Below are positions 30,862-39,002 of a DNA stretch of 43,909 nt, in pieces. The notes beneath the pieces are model-generated. The model did not search any database. It saw only the letters and a program-made list of their open reading frames with translations, and was not told the origin of the DNA. The stretch is from Oscillospiraceae bacterium (GTDB lineage Bacteria > Bacillota > Clostridia > Oscillospirales > Ruminococcaceae). Position numbers and translations under genes: made by a program. Each line of letters starts with the position of its first letter. The stretch's first letter is position 1. The stretch spans positions 1 to 43,909 of the forward strand of contig JAFYZY010000029.1 of assembly GCA_017548485.1 (NCBI GenBank), read 5' to 3'.

Positions 30862-31691
30862 ATGATGATCCTCCTGTGATTTGTTATATAGATTGTATCA
30901 CAACAAAAGCGCGGGGAAGGGACAGAAAGACAAAACAGCCTGCACAGATGTGCCGGCTGTTCTGCTGAAAAAGGTTTTGTCCAACCCCGAAACGGGGATG
31001 ACGGCTGCCGGCAATGCCTGCAGCCCGGTGCAGTGGCTGATACGCAGTTTTTTGTAAGCAACTGATTCTTTCCGAAACATCTCCGCGAATTACCTCACGA
31101 ATATGCGATCCGGCACAGTTACATACGCTGTGTTCCGCTCCTGCATTGTCAGATCGGAGACAGAGGGCGCCTCCTCTCTGGAAGATGCCAGAAAAGGCGC
31201 AAGTGCCATAATCCTGGCATTCCGTACCGCGCGATGCGCGGAACGGCAAGACCTTTGCTTCCGGATCGGATCCTGATCAGCCGCAAAACGGCGCGGAACA
31301 GACGGCCGCTTATCTCCGTCTGAGTGACGCTTCCGGATCTGAACCGCTTGCCTGCAGTGCATTTAGGGGCGGAACAGAACCTTCTAGATCGATCGTGATC
31401 CGGCTCGTCCTGAGCCAGGACTGTATTTAAACGCACTTCCGCTTATGGAGGCGCGTGGCTCACAAAAAAAGGGAAATCAAAACATGCATCCGAAAGGATA
31501 CATATACAGAATAATATCTATCTTTCGCTCTGATTTCAATAGAAAAATTGTCGAAAATGACCCTGCGTCCGGTAATATATCAGGATACGCTAAAAAGAGA
31601 GCCGGTTTTTTCCCCGTGGGCATACGTGCGTTTTTCTGTTATTATTTAGTTGGGAATACCATATCTGACAGATAACACAGGAGGGAAAGAT
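30862..31691. other. 830-bp region without a convincing gene
   Basis: Between the divergent carboxylesterase and MoaF-like genes I see no frame with both a ribosome binding site and a recognisable product. The stretch 30935-31440 is G+C-rich with many potential stems, for example CCCCG...CGGGG near 30995-31010 and CCGCGCG...CGCGG near 31225-31240. The stretch 31440-31690 is A+T-rich and probably holds the promoter of the plus-strand gene. A minus-strand terminator sits at 30924-30960. A structured non-coding RNA, a decayed gene or a small minus-strand transcript are all possible. Confidence 0.6.
30924..30960 (-). terminator. Minus-strand intrinsic terminator in gene-free region
   Basis: On the minus strand ACAGCC-GGCAC (30960-30950) pairs with GTGC-GGCTGT (30945-30935 side) with one mismatch, followed by TTTTGTCTTT. 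It points toward the carboxylesterase but lies before its start, so it ends some transcript that begins further upstream, or attenuates. Confidence 0.65.
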
Positions 31692-32561
31692 ATGCCGGAT
31701 AAAGACAGAGCGCAGAGACGCTGGAGCCACTTCACGCAGGACGACGTCCAGAGGATGGCGAACGCCACACCGCCGGAAGAGTACAGACACGGCGAGTGGG
31801 GAGAGGGACCGTACATGCCCGCATTCAGCGGAGATCTCGTGGGACGCCGCTTTGAGATGGATTTCTCGGACGGGCTCAAAGCCGTATACGAGTTCACCGA
31901 CGTGAACGAGCTCAAGTGGAGCTTCGGTGAGGAGGAGCATACGGATATATGCGACGTGCACACCATCACCCCGAACCTCTATTTCGTAAACCACTATGTG
32001 GTCGGATCCAGGCCTCCGGAGGCACACCAGGTGGTCCTTGACCTCGACAACGGACTGGTCACACTGAACGTGGCGACCATGAACCACCCCATAGAGCCCC
32101 GGGACGTCATGAGGACGTTCCACTTCGGCTTCATAACCAACTGCGGATATGAAGATCCGGGCTACCGCCACGACTTCACCACCGACATGGTCGGGCGTGC
32201 GATCTACTGGACCTATCACGAGAAGGGACCCAGGATCAAGCACATGTACACGACGCCTTTCTTCTATACGGTATCCGGCGTCAGAAGCCCCGACTGGGCC
32301 GCCTCCAACCCTGCGGACTATGTCAAGATCAGGGACGGAGTGTATGTCTTCTCCTTCCTGGAGTGGAGACAGTCAGGCGCACAGGGATTCTTCCTCATGG
32401 ACTTCTACCAGATGCACGACGTGGGCTGCTTCTTCGGGATGGAACCGGAGGGTATAGTCTGCTACACGATCGGAGCAAAGGGAGAGTGGGCGGATTACCT
32501 CTATACCCTGCCGGGAGACGCTCCGAGAGCGACCGGTTTCGGATGGGAGAAGAAGGACTGA
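31692..32561 (+). CDS. MoaF-like protein
   Basis: A 289-residue soluble protein with two similar beta-rich halves. The C-terminal half (FTTDMVGRAIYWTYHEKG...KHMYTTPFFYTVSGVRSP...YVKIRDGVYVFSFLEWRQSGAQGFFLMDFYQM) matches the MoaF C-terminal domain pattern DLxGxrxxYtY...Y.W.c..G...D..rYykI.d.lY.F.w.E, and the N-terminal half resembles the MoaF N domain. MoaF was named from a molybdenum-cofactor gene cluster, but its activity is unknown and the fold is lipocalin-like. No molybdenum-cofactor gene is in the window, so I do not infer that role. AGGAGGG precedes the ATG. It is followed by a terminator shared with the convergent DUF1292 gene. Confidence 0.72.
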   Translation: MPDKDRAQRRWSHFTQDDVQRMANATPPEEYRHGEWGEGPYMPAFSGDLVGRRFEMDFSDGLKAVYEFTDVNELKWSFGEEEHTDICDVHTITPNLYFVNHYVVGSRPPEAHQVVLDLDNGLVTLNVATMNHPIEPRDVMRTFHFGFITNCGYEDPGYRHDFTTDMVGRAIYWTYHEKGPRIKHMYTTPFFYTVSGVRSPDWAASNPADYVKIRDGVYVFSFLEWRQSGAQGFFLMDFYQMHDVGCFFGMEPEGIVCYTIGAKGEWADYLYTLPGDAPRATGFGWEKKD

Positions 32562-32585
32562 ACACAACACATCCACAACGGAAAA

Positions 32586-32620
32586 ACGACGGCGCGGTAT
32601 GATAACGCGCCGTCGTTGTC
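32586..32620. terminator. Bidirectional terminator
   Basis: ACGACGGCGCG (32586-32596) pairs perfectly with CGCGCCGTCGT (32606-32616). In the minus direction it is followed by TTTTTCC, serving the DUF1292-to-AIM24 gene set; forward it serves the MoaF-like gene less well. Confidence 0.82.
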
Positions 32621-32632
32621 GTATATGACTTA

Positions 32633-32893
32633 TCAGTTGTTTTCCGGGTCGGTTATCTCGTCGAACGCAGCGGAGACCTCGTCGAATTCCTCGTCGGTCT
32701 CTATGTCGGCGATATCGTAATGATCCTCATCCGACTGCAGATATCTGTAGAAGTAGATCTCCTGCGCCTTCTCGTCGAGAAGCGCCACGTATTCAGTTCC
32801 CTTCACCTCGAATACTCCCAGGACAGTGCATTCCAGTGTCCCGCCGTCCTCGAATTCCAGTGTGATGATGTCGTTCTCGTGCTCGTCTGCCAT
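32633..32893 (-). CDS. DUF1292 protein
   Basis: An 86-residue acidic protein. ITLEFEDGGTLECTVLGVFEVKGTEYVALLDE and IYFYRYLQ match DUF1292 (YrzB-like), a small beta-rich Bacillota family of unknown role. AGGAGAACTGAG precedes the ATG at 32893. Bacillus yrzB sits beside yrrL and yrrK. Here it is downstream of a Cof-type HAD gene by 12 bp and probably in the same minus-strand unit. Confidence 0.9.
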   Translation of the reverse strand: MADEHENDIITLEFEDGGTLECTVLGVFEVKGTEYVALLDEKAQEIYFYRYLQSDEDHYDIADIETDEEFDEVSAAFDEITDPENN

Positions 32894-32905
32894 CTCAGTT
32901 CTCCT

Positions 32906-33763
32906 TTATTTCAGCGGGTCCCCGAAGGGGATCCCTTTTTCACAGTATTCCATTACGAGGTCCAGGACCTCGGCTACGGCGCCTTCCATGCAGGGCCTCT
33001 TCGTGGTCATGTCGGTGATCTTCTTTATGTCGTCGATCGCGTCCGCGACGGCGACGGTGTGACCCGAGGCGTTGAACATGTCGATGTCGTTGTAGAAGTC
33101 TCCGATCGATATGACGTTGTCCGCGTCGATCCCCATGATCTCGGCCAGTTTCTTAACCGCGAAGCCTTTGCTGACTCCCTTCGGCAGGATCTCATAGTAG
33201 ATCGTCGCCGAATGGGCGAAATCGAAATCCTCATACATCGGATCCGTGCCCTTGCGGGCGTCGGTGTATTCGATCAGCCGCAGCACAGTCTCCTCGGGAG
33301 CCGCGAGCAGGACCTTGTTGAAGATCATGCCCTCTATCTCTCCGAAAGAGACCTCGCGGTAGGTGATGAATTCGTCCGCGCAGTGGCTCTTTACCAGGTC
33401 GTTGACTCTGGGCGAGAAGATGCCGTCGCAGTTGTGGAACTCCACACCCACTTCGGGGAAGTCCTCCATGATCTGTTTTACCAGCGGGAAGATATTCTCC
33501 GTCACGGTCATCTGGTACACGGGTCTGTTCTCATTGAAGTCGTATATGACCGCGCCGGCGCAGGTGATGCCGGGGGCGGAGAAGCGCATGACGTCGGTGA
33601 AATGCTTCACCGCGTCCACGCTCCTGCCGGTGCAGCAGGCGATATGACCGCCGAGACGGCCGAACTCATTTATCTTTTCGATGTTCTCCTCCGGTATCCC
33701 GTGGGGGACTCTGAGGAGGGTGTTGTCCATGTCGGTCAGGACCAGGTAATCGGATAGGTTCAT
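32906..33763 (-). CDS. Cof-type HAD-IIB phosphatase
   Basis: A 285-residue HAD hydrolase. Motif I is LTDMDNTLL (9-17), motif II is ACCTGRS, motif III is Lys in VSKGFAVKKL and motif IV is SIGDFYNDIDMF. The alpha/beta cap between motifs II and III is type IIB, as in Cof and YbjI. Substrates are usually sugar phosphates or phosphorylated cofactors; none is identifiable here. AAGGATCC precedes the ATG at 33763. It is followed closely by DUF1292 and preceded 15 bp upstream by the AIM24-like gene, suggesting one transcription unit. Confidence 0.93.
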   Translation of the reverse strand: MNLSDYLVLTDMDNTLLRVPHGIPEENIEKINEFGRLGGHIACCTGRSVDAVKHFTDVMRFSAPGITCAGAVIYDFNENRPVYQMTVTENIFPLVKQIMEDFPEVGVEFHNCDGIFSPRVNDLVKSHCADEFITYREVSFGEIEGMIFNKVLLAAPEETVLRLIEYTDARKGTDPMYEDFDFAHSATIYYEILPKGVSKGFAVKKLAEIMGIDADNVISIGDFYNDIDMFNASGHTVAVADAIDDIKKITDMTTKRPCMEGAVAEVLDLVMEYCEKGIPFGDPLK

Positions 33764-33778
33764 TTGGATCCTTTCTTA

Positions 33779-34459
33779 TCAGGATGAGGATGAGGGAAAG
33801 TAGGGCGCCAGGGACGCGGCAAAGGAGGACAGCGGCATGGTCTGCAGCGTCACCTTTCCGGGCCCAGTGACGACGGTGTTGAACAGTCCCTCACCGCCGA
33901 ACAGCACGTTCTTGACTCCCTTGACCGTCTCGATGTCTACGGTGCAGGTGGCGTCCATGATGGCGAGGTTGCCGGTATCCACTACGATCTGCTGGCCCGC
34001 GCCGAGCTCATACTCCACGGTCGAGCCGTCGAGCTCCAGGAACACCAGTCCGTTTCCGGATATCTTCTGCATGATGAAGCCCTCGCCGCCGAACAGTCCG
34101 GCGCCGAAGCGCTTCTGGAAGAACACTGACAGATCCACTCCCTGCGTCGAGGCGAGGAAGGAGGATTTCTGGCAGATGATGGGCTTGTCGGGAGTGATCT
34201 CCACCGCGCGGATGGTGCCAGGGAAGCTGTTCGCGAATGCGATCAGGCCTTCTCCGCCTCTTGCGGTGTAGACGTTCTGGAACAGGTGCTCTCCGGAGAA
34301 CATCCTTCCGAACACCTTTCCGATACCGCCGCCTACAGTCTCCATCTGCATGTTGGGCGACATCCATACCATGGATCCGCTCTCGGTGATCATGGACTCG
34401 TCCTTGTCCAGGTGGCAGATAACGACGGGCATGGGCTCGCCGGTGATATTGTATCTCAT
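33779..34459 (-). CDS. TIGR00266/AIM24-family protein
   Basis: A 226-residue beta-rich protein. PMPVVICHLDKDESMITESGSMVWM is the family start, followed by GGGIGKVFGRMFSGEHLFQNVYTARGGEGLIAFAN and GAGLFGGEGFIMQKISGNGLVFLELDG. AIM24 in yeast is mitochondrial and affects inner-membrane organisation; bacterial relatives are unknown, and an envelope or stress role is inferred at best. It ends in a Ser-rich tail (FPSSSS). AGGAGACT precedes the ATG at 34459. The neighbour upstream on the same strand, the small amphipathic gene, has its own terminator, so this gene probably has its own promoter. Confidence 0.92.
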   Translation of the reverse strand: MRYNITGEPMPVVICHLDKDESMITESGSMVWMSPNMQMETVGGGIGKVFGRMFSGEHLFQNVYTARGGEGLIAFANSFPGTIRAVEITPDKPIICQKSSFLASTQGVDLSVFFQKRFGAGLFGGEGFIMQKISGNGLVFLELDGSTVEYELGAGQQIVVDTGNLAIMDATCTVDIETVKGVKNVLFGGEGLFNTVVTGPGKVTLQTMPLSSFAASLAPYFPSSSS

Positions 34460-34509
34460 GATTAGTCTCCTGTGTATCGGTTACGGTATGCCTGCGCATA
34501 CCGGTAATT

Positions 34510-34548
34510 GAAAAAGGGAAAGATAGAGGCACATGAAGTGCCTCTATC
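34510..34548 (-). terminator. Terminator after small amphipathic gene
   Basis: GATAGAGGCAC (34548-34538 on the minus strand) pairs perfectly with GTGCCTCTATC (34532-34522) across a 5-base loop, followed by TTTCCCTTTTT. Confidence 0.75.
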
Positions 34549-34561
34549 CGTTATAAGAGGT

Positions 34562-34963
34562 TTATTCTTCGGTCGTCTCTTCTGTCTCTTCCGGATCGGA
34601 GGGCTCTTCCTCGTCGTTGGTGCCCTTGCCGTCGAAGATGTCAACTACGCCGTCCCTGATGTTGTCCACCACTTCGGTGGCCTTGTCCTTGATCTCTCCG
34701 GACTTTACAGACTCGACGGTGTTGTTGATGGTCTCCTTGGCGCCGTTGACCAGTTTGTCGGCTTTCTCAAGGACGTTCTTCTGGAGCTCTCCGGACTTCA
34801 CGTCGTTGACGAAATTGTTGACCTTGTCGGCAGCGACATCGGTGATATCCCTGCCTTCTTCCTTGGCTTCCTTCTCAAGATTGGACACTACGGCGGCAAG
34901 ACCTACAGCCACCGCGAGTTTGCCGAGCAGTCCGCCCAGGCCTCTTCTTTTTCTTCTTGCCAT
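34562..34963 (-). CDS. Small amphipathic/coiled-coil protein, YtxH-like
   Basis: A 133-residue protein. The start MARRKRRGLGGLLGKLAVAVGLAAVVS is a basic segment and a short hydrophobic helix. Residues 30-110 are a Lys/Glu/Asp-rich amphipathic helix with repeated KSGE and Lys-Val-Asp spacing (VKSGELQK, VKSGEIKD). The tail is Asp/Glu-rich (NDEEEPSDPEETEETTEE). The composition resembles YtxH/late-embryogenesis-type stress proteins, but the assignment is only by character. The open frame runs to 35035; AGGAG before the ATG at 34963 fixes the start. Function unknown. Confidence 0.7.
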   Translation of the reverse strand: MARRKRRGLGGLLGKLAVAVGLAAVVSNLEKEAKEEGRDITDVAADKVNNFVNDVKSGELQKNVLEKADKLVNGAKETINNTVESVKSGEIKDKATEVVDNIRDGVVDIFDGKGTNDEEEPSDPEETEETTEE

Positions 34964-35119
34964 TTTCTTTATCTCCTGTCTGTTGATATTCTTCAGTGAC
35001 TGATCACCTTTGTGAGAAAAGTATAGCACAGGCATATGTGCGGAAAAACAAAAAAAGTGGCGAAATAGGGCCTTTCAGGTATAATTAAAAGCGAAATAAG
35101 AGCTTTTTAAGAGGTCATC

Positions 35120-35698
35120 GTGATAATTATAGATCTTGAATGGAACCAGCCCACGGCGCCGCTTCCGGAAGACGATCCGGACTATTTCGCCGGTGACATA
35201 ATAGAGATAGGGGCGGTAAAGGTGGACAGCACCTACAGAGTCACGGACAGGTTCCGTGAGCTGGTGAGGCCGGAGATACTTCCGGTGCTCACTGCGTCGG
35301 TCAAGAAGCTCACAAGGATCTCCCAGGAGGAGCTCCGAATGAAAGGAACTTTCCGCGAGGTGTTTCCCCGGTTCCTGCAGTGGTGCGGCGATGACCTGCT
35401 GTTCGGGGAATGGGGAACGTCCGACGAGCTGGCGCTGCGGCAGAACGCCGAGGCCTACGGCATTGAACTGCCGGACGGCGTCGCCTTCCGCGATCTGCAG
35501 GAGAAGTTCGACAGGGACTATCTGTACGAGGAACAGAGATGCTCCCTGGGCAGGGCGGTGGAGATAATGGGCGTCAGGATCAAAGGAGCCCACGACGCGC
35601 TATATGACTGCATCAATACCGCTCTCATATACGAGAAATGGATGCCGGATACGCTGGATATCCTGAATCCGGCACAGGAGGAAGAGGAACTGACATGA
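35120..35698 (+). CDS. 3'-5' exonuclease of the DEDDh type
   Basis: A 192-residue exonuclease-fold protein starting with GTG (35120). The first acidic pair is D5LE7 in MIIIDLEWN, the second region is GDIIEIGAVKVD, and HDALYDC (158-164) supplies the HxxxxD pair. The family trims DNA or RNA ends using two metals; KapD- and epsilon-like proteins share the fold. The gene overlaps the next by 4 bp (ATGA). It opens a four-gene run with the Nudix, membrane and MBL genes. A role in RNA or DNA turnover is likely; the exact substrate is unknown. Confidence 0.88.
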   Translation: MIIIDLEWNQPTAPLPEDDPDYFAGDIIEIGAVKVDSTYRVTDRFRELVRPEILPVLTASVKKLTRISQEELRMKGTFREVFPRFLQWCGDDLLFGEWGTSDELALRQNAEAYGIELPDGVAFRDLQEKFDRDYLYEEQRCSLGRAVEIMGVRIKGAHDALYDCINTALIYEKWMPDTLDILNPAQEEEELT

Positions 35699-36357
35699 CC
35701 GACAGGCCTGACATAAAGAAGGAGAACGTCGAGACGCTGCTGGAGACCAGGTTCATCAAGGTGTATGACCTGCAGTACGCTCCGGGCAGGCATTACTATG
35801 ACGCGACCAGAAGGGAAAAGGAAGAACTGGTGGCGCTCAAGAGCGACGGGGAATTCAGGACCATGGTCCCCGATGCGGTGACCTGCATCCTGATAATAGA
35901 ATCCGAGACGGAAGGCCCCAGGCTTTATATGCAGTATGAATACCGCTACCCCACGGGGCAGTATCTTCTCAGCCCTCCCGCAGGTCTCATCGACAATGAA
36001 GACAGGGACAGGGAGGATGCCCTTGAGATAACGGCAAAGAGGGAGATATTCGAGGAGACCGGGATCACCGTCCGGGACACCGACAGGCTGTTCACCGTCG
36101 ATCCGCTGGTCTTCAGCTCGCCGGGCTTCACTGACGAATGCAACGCGCTGGTATGCGCGGTCGTGTCGGCAGACGGACAGGACGAGATCAGTCAGAAAGG
36201 AGCGGTGGGCTCCGAGCGCTTTGACGGATATGTCCTGCTGACCAAGGAGGAAGCGGCCAGGGTGCTCAGAGACGGAAGAGACGCTTTCGGGAACTACTAC
36301 TCCGTCTACACATGGGCCGGGCTCATTTATTTCGTATCGGGGCTTTGGGAAGAATGA
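35695..36357 (+). CDS. Nudix hydrolase (ADP-ribose pyrophosphatase-like)
   Basis: A 220-residue protein. The Nudix box lies at about 97-124 with AGLIDNED...REIFEETGI, retaining the catalytic REUxEExGU after a few extra residues. The N-terminal TRFIKVYDLQYAPGRHYYDATRRE and LYMQYEYRYPTGQYLLSPPAGLI resemble ADP-ribose pyrophosphatases. The start at 35695 overlaps the stop of the exonuclease gene (ATGA), and its own stop overlaps the next start, so it is tightly coupled. Reaction: hydrolysis of a nucleoside diphosphate derivative, perhaps ADP-ribose or a sugar nucleotide. Confidence 0.9.
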   Translation: MTDRPDIKKENVETLLETRFIKVYDLQYAPGRHYYDATRREKEELVALKSDGEFRTMVPDAVTCILIIESETEGPRLYMQYEYRYPTGQYLLSPPAGLIDNEDRDREDALEITAKREIFEETGITVRDTDRLFTVDPLVFSSPGFTDECNALVCAVVSADGQDEISQKGAVGSERFDGYVLLTKEEAARVLRDGRDAFGNYYSVYTWAGLIYFVSGLWEE

Positions 36358-37028
36358 CCATAAACAGCGGAGCGGAATTATCTGCGGGACTGTCTGATGT
36401 ACCGGTGTTCATCGGAAGTCTCGTCATGTTCTTCACTGCGCTCCGGTTCAGGAAAGAAAGCAGGGTCGGGAAAGCCTGGTACGATACATGCGCGGCGGTC
36501 CCTCTGACCGTATTGATGGGGATCATTATGCATGTGTTCAGGATCAGAGAAGGATACCTCAGGTTCCTGTGGCCTGTCGTCTACTTTCTGATCACTCTCA
36601 TCACAGGATACTTCTGGATACTGATCCTGGAGATATTCAGACCGCAGGGAGCGGAACAGCCTGTCCGCAGGGCGATACTCTTAGCCGTCGCGGCGGTGAG
36701 CATCGTGAACGCGGTCCAGAGGTTTACCTTCGGGTACGACCTGACGCCGCTCTACAGCATGTTCGGAATACCGGCGGTGATGCACTGCGCCTGGACGGTA
36801 TTCAGATACAGGGACAGCGTGAGCAGAGAAGTCAGGAACAGATCCGCCCTCGGGGTATCGCTCCTGCTGCTTTCGGTGATAGTGGAGGCGGTGATGAGAA
36901 AGCCTGTGACCATAGCCAGCATGGAGCTCGGTGGGGCTTTCTTTGCCCATGTGCTGATAATCGCGGCCATGCTGGTGCTGACGGGAGTGATACGGCTCAC
37001 CTCCGCAGGAGAGGCATCCGATGAGTAG
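36354..37028 (+). CDS. Hypothetical multi-pass membrane protein
   Basis: A 224-residue protein with about seven hydrophobic segments, for example VPVFIGSLVMFFTALRF, VPLTVLMGIIMHVF, FLWPVVYFLITLITGYFWILIL, ILLAVAAVSIVNAV and FFAHVLIIAAMLVLTGV. I do not recognise a family with certainty; Clostridia DUF-type membrane proteins of this layout exist. Its start overlaps the Nudix stop (ATGA) and its stop overlaps the MBL gene by 8 bp, making it the third member of the coupled run. Function unknown. Confidence 0.8.
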   Translation: MTINSGAELSAGLSDVPVFIGSLVMFFTALRFRKESRVGKAWYDTCAAVPLTVLMGIIMHVFRIREGYLRFLWPVVYFLITLITGYFWILILEIFRPQGAEQPVRRAILLAVAAVSIVNAVQRFTFGYDLTPLYSMFGIPAVMHCAWTVFRYRDSVSREVRNRSALGVSLLLLSVIVEAVMRKPVTIASMELGGAFFAHVLIIAAMLVLTGVIRLTSAGEASDE

Positions 37029-37908
37029 GCGCAGAGGCAGATTGGCCGCGCTGACAGTCTTCCTGTGCGCGGCGCTGATAATAGTCTGTTATGCCGCCGG
37101 ACTGTGGATCCGTTTCTTCCGGGACCGCGGGAACGACCTGCCGGAGGACGCGACCGGTATGGAGATCACCTTCCTTGACGTGGGAGAGGGGGACGCCATT
37201 CTGGTCACTGCGGACGGGGAATCCATGCTGGTGGACGGAGGACTCCCGGAGTGTTCCGATCTCATCTACACGGTCCTTAAGAACAGAGAACTGGACCATC
37301 TCAGATACGTGGTATGCACCCATCCGCATTCCGACCACGCGGGAGGCCTTTCCGGGGCTCTCAGATACGCCGCCGTCGATGAGGCGTTCTGCTGCGCGGC
37401 GGAGTACGATTCAAGATCATTCGATTCGTTCGTCAAAGCTCTGGAGAAGCAGGGAGTGGAGCTGCAGATCCCGCAGGCGGGCAGACAGCTGCAGCTGGGA
37501 GCGGCGGTGATCACGGTCATCAGTCCGTCGAAGCAGTATGAAGAACTGAACGACAACTCGCTGGTACTCAGGATAGACTACGGCCGCACCTCGGTGCTGC
37601 TCGCCGGCGACGCGGGATATCAGGCGGAGCTCGACATGATGGATTCCGATTATCCGCTGCGTGCGGACATCCTCAAAGTCGGACACCACGGCAGCGGCTC
37701 GTCGAGTTATTATTACTTTCTGGACGCGGTCGAGCCAGAGTATGCGGTCATCTCGGTCGGCAGGGACAACGAGAACGGGCATCCGTCTCAGAACGTCCTC
37801 GACAAGCTGGAGAAGCTCGGAGCGGAAGTGTTCCGCACCGATACCGACGGGGACATAACGTTCATCAGCGACGGAAAGACATTTATAAAGAAGAACGATA
37901 ATTCGTAA
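37021..37908 (+). CDS. ComEC/Rec2-like metallo-beta-lactamase-fold hydrolase, membrane anchored
   Basis: A 295-residue protein with an N-terminal anchor (residues 8-30) and an outward-facing metallo-beta-lactamase domain. EITFLDVGEGDAILV and CTHPHSDHAGGL (99-110, ligands H101, H103, D105, H106) are followed by LLAGDAGYQAE and VGHHGSGSSS, which match the C-terminal domain of ComEC, whose nuclease activity degrades the non-transported DNA strand. It lacks the transport domain of ComEC, so it is an independent extracellular hydrolase. It overlaps the membrane gene upstream by 8 bp. A role in extracellular nucleic acid or phosphoester cleavage is inferred. Confidence 0.9.
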   Translation: MSRRRGRLAALTVFLCAALIIVCYAAGLWIRFFRDRGNDLPEDATGMEITFLDVGEGDAILVTADGESMLVDGGLPECSDLIYTVLKNRELDHLRYVVCTHPHSDHAGGLSGALRYAAVDEAFCCAAEYDSRSFDSFVKALEKQGVELQIPQAGRQLQLGAAVITVISPSKQYEELNDNSLVLRIDYGRTSVLLAGDAGYQAELDMMDSDYPLRADILKVGHHGSGSSSYYYFLDAVEPEYAVISVGRDNENGHPSQNVLDKLEKLGAEVFRTDTDGDITFISDGKTFIKKNDNS

Positions 37909-37926
37909 AACAACTGGAGGTACAAA

Positions 37927-38895
37927 ATGCAGTTTCAGAACATCAGGGGAACGGGACTCAAGGTCTCGAAGTTCTGCCTCGGAACGATGATGTTCGGAGG
38001 ACAGACTTCAAAGGAGGAGTCCATCAGGATCATCGACTACGCGCTGGACAACGAAGTCAACTTCTTCGACACCGCTGACACATATGCCGACGGGCTGAGC
38101 GAAGCGATCGTGGGTGAAGCTCTGGAGAAAAAGAGAGACTATGCAGTCATCGCCACCAAGGTGCGCAACCCCAAGGGACCCCTTCCGAACCAGATGGGTC
38201 TCGGAAGGAAACACATCATGCAGAATGTGGACGAGAGCCTTAAAAAGCTCAGGACAGACTACATCGACATCCTCTACCTGCATCATCCGGATAACGACAC
38301 TCCCATCGAGGAGACCATAGAGACCATGACGCAGCTTGTGCGCAGCGGAAAGATCCGCTATTACGGAGTCAGCAACTACAGCGCATGGCAGTGCTGCTCC
38401 TTCGTGCACAAGGCAAAAGAGATGAACTGCATAGCGCCGGTGATCACCGAGAGCGTGTACAACATGCTGACCAGGGGCATAGAGGACGAGATGCTCCCGT
38501 TCCTCAGGCAGTACAACATGGGTCTCGCGGTCTACAATCCCATCGCCGCCGGTCTGCTGTCCGGAAAACACAGCAGGAGCGGCCCCGCGGCCGACTCAAG
38601 GCTCGCGACAAACGCCGGATACAACCGCAGATACTGGAAGGAAGGCAATCTTGACGCGGTGGATGAGCTGACAGCCATAGCATCGAATGCCGGAATGACT
38701 CTCCTTGAGCTGGCGCTCAGCTGGCTGGTCTCCAGAAAAGAGGTGGACAGCCTGATCGTCGGAGCGAGCAAATACGACCACGTCGTGCAGAACATAGGCA
38801 TCGTCTCGGAACCGAAGCAGATCTCCGACGAACTGCTCCAGAGGTGCGACGAGGTATGGAACGGGATAAAGGGTAACTACTTCAACTACCACTGA
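37927..38895 (+). CDS. Aldo/keto reductase (YdjG/Tas-like)
   Basis: A 322-residue aldo/keto reductase. LKVSKFCLGTMMFGGQTSKEES, FFDTADTYADGLSEAIVGEAL (Asp/Tyr catalytic region), DYIDILYLHHPDNDTP and KIRYYGVSNYSAWQ are family motifs, and ALSWLVSRKEVDSLIVGAS is the cofactor-binding end. It reduces aldehydes or ketones with NADPH; the substrate is unknown. GGAGG lies before the ATG at 37927, 18 bp after the MBL gene, so co-transcription is possible. Unlike the gene at 4355, it has no Fe-S domain. Confidence 0.93.
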   Translation: MQFQNIRGTGLKVSKFCLGTMMFGGQTSKEESIRIIDYALDNEVNFFDTADTYADGLSEAIVGEALEKKRDYAVIATKVRNPKGPLPNQMGLGRKHIMQNVDESLKKLRTDYIDILYLHHPDNDTPIEETIETMTQLVRSGKIRYYGVSNYSAWQCCSFVHKAKEMNCIAPVITESVYNMLTRGIEDEMLPFLRQYNMGLAVYNPIAAGLLSGKHSRSGPAADSRLATNAGYNRRYWKEGNLDAVDELTAIASNAGMTLLELALSWLVSRKEVDSLIVGASKYDHVVQNIGIVSEPKQISDELLQRCDEVWNGIKGNYFNYH

Positions 38896-38922
38896 GAAGT
38901 TTATACAGAGTGTATTATTAGA

Positions 38923-38954
38923 GAGCGGATGCGGTTGAGCGCATCCGCTCTTTA
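38923..38954 (+). terminator. Terminator after aldo/keto reductase
   Basis: GAGCGGATGCG (38923-38933) pairs perfectly with CGCATCCGCTC (38940-38950) over a six-base loop, followed by TTTA. Confidence 0.8.
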
Positions 38955-39002
38955 TGTTAAACTATACAGGTTGAGAAAAAATGTAGAAATGAGAAAGATC
39001 AT

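Noticed and set aside
31405..31420. 16-base identity on the minus strand (TCCTGGCTCAGGACGA) to the start of Bacillota 16S rRNA
   Set aside because: Flanking bases on both sides do not continue the rRNA match, and the stretch itself is a short hairpin (TCCTG...CAGGA), so a chance match is likelier than an rRNA fragment.
30884..31436. Several overlapping minus-strand open frames of 80-121 codons (starts near 31249, 31362, 31436)
   Set aside because: No good ribosome binding sites, Arg/Ser-rich shadow-like composition, and mutually overlapping frames.
32720..33757. 345-codon plus-strand open frame over DUF1292 and Cof-type HAD genes
   Set aside because: Antisense to two recognised families and spans the boundary between them, so it cannot be a real gene product of either.
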